A stretch of DNA of 17,684 nucleotides from NCBI GenBank assembly GCA_910589145.1, contig CAJUSD010000052.1, positions 1 to 17,684 on the forward strand. Direction: 5' to 3'. The DNA comes from an uncultured Oscillospiraceae bacterium. Lineage in GTDB: Bacteria > Bacillota > Clostridia > Oscillospirales > Ruminococcaceae. Both the position numbers and the translations under genes were made by a program. Position 1 is the stretch's first letter. Each line of letters starts with the position of its first letter. Positions 14,797 through 17,684 of the stretch are shown here, one piece after another. Below the pieces are notes generated by a model that did not search any database, was not told where the DNA came from, and was given only the letters and a program-made list of their open reading frames with translations.

Positions 14797-15039
14797 ATGA
14801 TCAACGATGAACGAGATTATATTTGTCACAATAGAGATCTGGCGGCTCAAATTTATGATATATGCGAATCCTATGTTGAATGAATCCATACCGCTAACAA
14901 AACCGCGTCAGGTGTATATCTGTCCAGGAAATGTATGTTGTCAGGATGTGATGGTGATAGTCCTGAGTTCCGGGATATTGAGAAAATGTATGAAGCATAT
15001 GGTAAAATAGTCGAATCAAACCGGGCAATGAAAAACTAG
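14797..15039 (+). pseudogene. 80-codon frame interrupted by one TGA
   Basis: From ATG 14797 the frame reads MINDERDYICHNRDLAAQI, reaches TGA at 14881-14883, then stays open in the same frame to TAG at 15037-15039, through CMLSGCDGDSPEFRDIEKMY and ESNRAMKN. Both halves look coding-like (polar, helical). The simplest reading is a decayed gene or the remains of two fusions. The last codons touch the left end of the IS, so the true end may have been lost by insertion. The second half includes the 42-bp repeat shared with 17583-17624. No family recognised. Confidence 0.35.
14911..14952 (+). repeat. 42-bp direct repeat, copy 1
   Basis: Matches 17583-17624 at 40 of 42 bases in the same orientation. 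In copy 2 the repeat is directly followed by the start of the second membrane-peptide gene; here it is followed by other sequence. All three frames are open across it, so coding and non-coding roles are both possible. Confidence 0.85.
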
Positions 15040-15740
15040 GGTGTGTCCCTAAAGTCAAAAAGATGGTATAATAGGGAATATGAAAAGACGACATAGTATA
15101 ACAAACGAAGAATGGGCACGAATAGAGCCGCTATTACCAAAGCAGGGAAAAATGGGCCGACCGAGGAAAGATGCTCGGGAACTGGTAGATGCGATGCTGT
15201 GGGTCTTCAAAACAGGAGCACCATGGCGGGATCTTCCAGAATACTATGGCCCGTGGAAAACTGTTTACAACAACTTTCTGCGCTGGCGGGATGCTGGGGT
15301 ATGGGAAAATATTCTCAGAAATCTGAATCCTGATCCAGAACCATCATGGCAAATCATGGTGGATTCAACCAGCGTAAAAGCGCATCAGCACAGTGCTGGT
15401 GCCAAAAAGGGGCAGATAACGATCAGGCTATTGGTCGATCCAGGGGAGGATTGACAACAAAAGTGCACATTGCGGTAGATGAAGAAGGGCGGACACTCAA
15501 GCTGTTATTGTCAAAAGGCAATTTGAACGATATTACTTTGGCTCCGCAGCTTGTGGATGGACTTACCTTGGCAAATTGCTTTATTTTGGCCGACAAAGGC
15601 TATGACAGCAGTGACTTTGTGCAGTTGATTGAAGATTCTGGAGGAAGCGCTGTAATACCTCCCCGTTCTAATGCCCATGACCCTCGTGGCTATGACAAGG
15701 AAATGTACAAGTGCAGGAATTTAGTGGAGCACTTTTTCCA
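15039..15740 (+). mobile_element. IS5-family insertion sequence, right end missing
   Basis: The left end begins near 15039 with GGTGTGTCCCTAAAGTC, a plausible terminal inverted repeat, next to CTAG, a target motif often used by IS5/IS427-group elements. Transposase homology runs to about 15735 and then stops abruptly. No matching right inverted repeat is found before the next gene, so the element is truncated and cannot move by itself. Confidence 0.75.
15067..15072 (+). promoter_or_regulatory. Extended -10 promoter of the IS transposase, giving a leaderless mRNA
   Basis: TGGTATAAT is an extended -10 element. Transcription from it should start about 7 bases downstream, at or next to the transposase ATG at 15080, so the message would have almost no leader. 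No good -35 hexamer is seen, which fits an extended -10 promoter. Confidence 0.5.
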
Positions 15741-15756
15741 TGTGGAAAATAGATGA
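15080..15756 (+). pseudogene. IS5-family transposase in two frames (-1 frameshift), 3'-truncated
   Basis: The first frame (15080-15454) starts MKRRHSITNEEWARIEPLLP and carries the N-terminal DUF4096-like domain with GAPWRDLP and the first catalytic Asp in MVDSTSVKAH. The second frame (open from 15346 to the stop at 15756) continues with QAIGRSRGGLTTKVHIAVD and ADKGYDS, with the second Asp. They join by a -1 shift at about 15406-15412, where A-AAG-GGG is a canonical X-XXY-YYZ slippery site; the same arrangement is known in IS5/IS427-type elements. The homologous part ends at NLVEHFF; the last 60 or so residues, including the third catalytic residue (Glu), are missing. The gene is therefore inactive. 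Confidence 0.8.
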
Positions 15757-15819
15757 AAGTGGAAATGATTCTACATAAATAGACAACATTTGTTTATGTA
15801 AAAACCTCTCTAAATTACT

Positions 15820-15825
15820 TATAAT
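15820..15825 (+). promoter_or_regulatory. Probable -10 box of the peptidase cassette
   Basis: TATAAT lies 35 bases before the peptidase ATG. The matching -35 is weak (TGTAAA at 15797-15802, 17-base spacing). An inverted repeat ACATAAA...TTTATGT (about 15772-15799) overlaps the presumed -35 and could be an operator. Confidence 0.45.
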
Positions 15826-15860
15826 TGGAACGGTTTTCCAAACTTGAAAGGAGAATAATT

Positions 15861-16931
15861 ATGAAAAGGAAGCTGGCAAGCCTTATGTTATCTTTGGCTA
15901 TGGTGGTTCAGGCAACAGGTGCCACGGCTTTGGCCGCAGATTCTGCGCAAGAAGCTATTCTCTCTAATGCAGAGCAGGATTCGATTGTTTCCGTCCTTCA
16001 GTTTGTTGAACATTCAAAAGGAAATTTTAAGTTAGAAGATGTGGAATTCAGTGGCCTTTATGTTGGAACCAGAATCCAGGCTTATGAGTATGTAGAGAGC
16101 GGTTTTGAGGAGATATACTCAGCTTTTCCGCTTCTTTACAATAATGAGCTGGTTGCGCTTGCAATCGAAGTAGAAAATGGAAACTACCAAATTTCTTCAG
16201 GATTGGCTGCTAAAATTGATGACACAGGTATTTCCAACTTCTCTTTGGTTTATGATTCTCATGCGGTTTATTTATATGATGGAGAAGACTTTACTTTTTT
16301 AAGTGAGAGTTCAATTGAAATTCCATCCCGTTTGGAGATTGAGGATAATGTTGCAAAGAATAGCAGAATTTCTTTGGATTTGTGCAATTTAAATCAATCC
16401 GTCTCTCTTAGGTATTTTCCCGAACCAGAGAGTAGGATTGCCAATTATTATGAATGCCCAGTAGAGTATGTACCACAAGGTTATAAAACAAAGCTATGCT
16501 GGGCTGCTACAATTGCGTGTATCAGTAACTACGTAAAAGGAACAGAATTAACTGCTGACGAAATAGCAATTGCTGAAAACGGAGAGGTTGATTATCAAAA
16601 TTATACTATGGCACCTAGAGCTACTGCTTCTTTAATGAGGAGTGTCTATAAATTAAACTATACATATAAAGCGCAAGCCCCCTCTGATAATGTTATACTT
16701 CGAAATATTAAAACTGACTATCCTTTATATAGTATTTTTCAGGTAGATTCGGTTACTAATACTCATGCAGCAACCATCTATGGAGTCAATGTAATTTCCG
16801 GTTTTATCATGGTGATGGATCCAGAGTTTGGTTCCGTTACTGCAAATACAAATGGATATACTTATACGTATATAAGTGAGATTTCAGGCGCTAAATTGAT
16901 ACTTGATGAAGGAATATGTTATACATGGTAA
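15861..16931 (+). CDS. Secreted papain-like cysteine peptidase (C39/C70-like)
   Basis: A 356-residue protein beginning with a signal peptide (MKRKLASLML, hydrophobic core, likely cut after ATALA near residue 25). Residues 30-180 are a propeptide-like region without a clear family. The C-terminal 150 residues form a papain-like catalytic domain: Q206 (oxyanion hole), C213 in LCWAAT, H302 in THAAT and D320 in VMDPEFG, in the order expected for clan CA peptidases such as C39-like and C70. It is likely exported and may be activated by loss of the prodomain. AAAGGAG lies 8 bases before the ATG at 15861; the frame opens earlier at 15825 inside the promoter. The stop overlaps the next gene (TAATG). 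A decayed second copy of its C-terminus lies at 17424-17540. Target unknown. Confidence 0.85.
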   Translation: MKRKLASLMLSLAMVVQATGATALAADSAQEAILSNAEQDSIVSVLQFVEHSKGNFKLEDVEFSGLYVGTRIQAYEYVESGFEEIYSAFPLLYNNELVALAIEVENGNYQISSGLAAKIDDTGISNFSLVYDSHAVYLYDGEDFTFLSESSIEIPSRLEIEDNVAKNSRISLDLCNLNQSVSLRYFPEPESRIANYYECPVEYVPQGYKTKLCWAATIACISNYVKGTELTADEIAIAENGEVDYQNYTMAPRATASLMRSVYKLNYTYKAQAPSDNVILRNIKTDYPLYSIFQVDSVTNTHAATIYGVNVISGFIMVMDPEFGSVTANTNGYTYTYISEISGAKLILDEGICYTW

Positions 16932-17425
16932 TGTATATGTACAAAAAACAGAAAATAATGTTTATCGGATTGGAGATAATTTGTTTTATTTTTGTTATTG
17001 TAGGAGTAGGCATATATAATAAGAGCTGGTTTTTATTCCCGGATATTCAACAAGAAGATGTTCTTTCTGTTGAAGTAATGTTTGGCGCGTATCCCAACTA
17101 TCCCTTAACCAAAAGGGATCAAATAAAATTAGTCGATTATATGCGCCAGATTGAGGTTTCTAGGACAAAGGAGGACTACAGAGAGTATACTGGACTGATT
17201 TCTAAAATGTTTATACTGCATATGAAAGAAGATTCAGATATTACGATAAGCGCCTCTCCACCTTTTTTTATCCTCGACGAAAAAGGATACATGTGTAGCT
17301 GTGATGCTCTATTTGCTATTTGCGGGATATATGATAATTATCCAAGGATTATGCGAGCCGTCAGCAGGCCGATACCAAAAAACAATAATAACATATTTCA
17401 TACTCGCCTTTACATAAAAACCTAA
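16931..17425 (+). CDS. Membrane-anchored protein coupled to the peptidase
   Basis: A 164-residue protein with an N-terminal membrane anchor (about 9-29, IMFIGLEIICFIFVIVGVGIY) and an extracytoplasmic part of about 130 residues that includes PLTKRDQIKLVDYMRQ and FILDEKGYMCSC. Its ATG overlaps the peptidase stop codon (TAATG), so the two are translated together; ATG codons at 16916 and 16925 are inside the peptidase gene and are rejected. No family is recognised. A partner, inhibitor or immunity role for the secreted peptidase is a reasonable guess from context only. The last 15-20 residues (NNNNIFHTRLYIKT) run straight into the remnant of a second peptidase gene, so the C-terminus may be a recombination scar. 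Confidence 0.65.
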   Translation: MYMYKKQKIMFIGLEIICFIFVIVGVGIYNKSWFLFPDIQQEDVLSVEVMFGAYPNYPLTKRDQIKLVDYMRQIEVSRTKEDYREYTGLISKMFILHMKEDSDITISASPPFFILDEKGYMCSCDALFAICGIYDNYPRIMRAVSRPIPKNNNNIFHTRLYIKT

Positions 17426-17540
17426 GATTGGATTGGTGGATGCGTATAATCAAGATAGGCATAACTATCGTTATACCTATGTAGATCAAAATACTGTTGT
17501 TATATAAATGTTAACCAAAAGAATATGTCATACGTGGTAA
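17424..17540 (+). pseudogene. C-terminal remnant of a second papain-like peptidase
   Basis: In one frame this reads IGLVDAYNQDRHNYRYTYVD, then a TAA at 17505-17507, then MLTKRICHTW and TAA. The intact peptidase ends with VMDP...GYTYTY and GICYTW at almost the same spacing (19 versus 20 codons between YTY and the end). It is the last 38 codons of a paralogue, with one in-frame stop. The bases after its stop (TGGTAATTTGTCTGTATAAAAAGG) also resemble the start of the coupled membrane gene. Confidence 0.7.
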
Positions 17541-17582
17541 TTTGTCTGTATAAAAAGGATAGGGTGATTGTGAAAGAGTCAA

Positions 17583-17624
17583 GGTGTATATCTGTCCGAG
17601 AAATGTATGTTGTCAGGATGTGAT
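17583..17624 (+). repeat. 42-bp direct repeat, copy 2
   Basis: Matches 14911-14952 at 40 of 42 bases; the differences are one AG/GA swap. It lies just before the second membrane-peptide start. Its frame stays open into that start (ATG is 15 codons after GGT at 17583). Confidence 0.85.
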
Positions 17625-17627
17625 AGA

Positions 17628-17684
17628 ATGGAAAAACGGGATAAGATCGGCATCATCATTTGGCTCTGCGTCATGCTTACGGCT
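17628..17684 (+). CDS. Second copy of the single-span membrane peptide (partial, cut by window end)
   Basis: From ATG 17628 the frame reads MEKRDKIGIIIWLCVMLTA up to the window edge. It is closely related to the 40-residue peptide at 14667: the hydrophobic segment IGI..WLCV.L.A is shared, and 34 of 39 bases match. Only the first 19 codons are present. It is probably a repeated gene of the same locus; function unknown. Confidence 0.6.
   Translation, partial: MEKRDKIGIIIWLCVMLTA

Noticed and set aside
14807..15010. Open frame of 67 codons in the gap after the MBL gene
   Set aside because: Low-complexity composition, no ribosome site, and it overlaps the more coding-like frame at 14797-15039; neither is firm.
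1..17684. CRISPR array, tRNA or rRNA genes
   Set aside because: No regularly spaced short repeats, no cloverleaf-like sequence and no rRNA segments were seen.

Overview
The window reads as a piece of chromosome from a Gram-positive Firmicute, most likely an anaerobic gut-type member of the Clostridia. Evidence from the sequence: a full-length Gram-positive-type PolC replicase, a T-box leader ahead of trpS, strong AGGAGG-type ribosome binding sites, consensus TTGACA-N17-TATAAT promoters, an Fe-S aldo/keto reductase, and FabV/Ter-type enoyl reductase. Genus cannot be fixed from the sequence alone.

Region 1 (1-10680) is an ordinary housekeeping block. A Fur-family metal regulator (minus strand) has its own consensus promoter and is divergent from a tight plus-strand group radC, fabV, polC (gaps of 36 and 42 bp). 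A strong two-way terminator at 7068-7107 separates polC from a minus-strand, overlapping four-gene operon: sigma-70 family factor, zinc-finger anti-sigma factor with one membrane span, and two membrane proteins. Upstream of that lies minus-strand trpS with a complete tryptophan T-box leader (UGG specifier, T-box sequence, terminator) and a perfect promoter. The block is bracketed by two copies of a 130-bp repeat in opposite orientation (1-130 and 10545-10674, 118 of 130 bases identical without gaps).

Region 2 (10680-11290) has no gene but is unusually rich in hairpins: several perfect stems and one large folded element that could be an RNA. Region 3 (11291-12418, minus) is an aldo/keto reductase with a C-terminal 2x[4Fe-4S] domain.

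Region 4 (12420-17684) is accessory, AT-richer and full of broken genes. It holds the tail of an XRE repressor, a frameshifted small accessory gene, and an internally deleted Rpn/PDDEXK nuclease. It then has an intact metallo-beta-lactamase-fold hydrolase coupled to a 40-residue membrane peptide, and a right-truncated IS5-family element. Last comes a secreted papain-like cysteine peptidase coupled to a membrane-anchored protein, followed at once by the decayed C-terminus of a second peptidase copy and the start of a second copy of the 40-residue membrane peptide. Shared 42-bp and 39-bp repeats tie the two ends of this region together. The likely history is a tandemly duplicated peptidase/membrane-peptide locus, partly decayed and hit by an IS. 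This is the most likely place in the window for an undescribed system.
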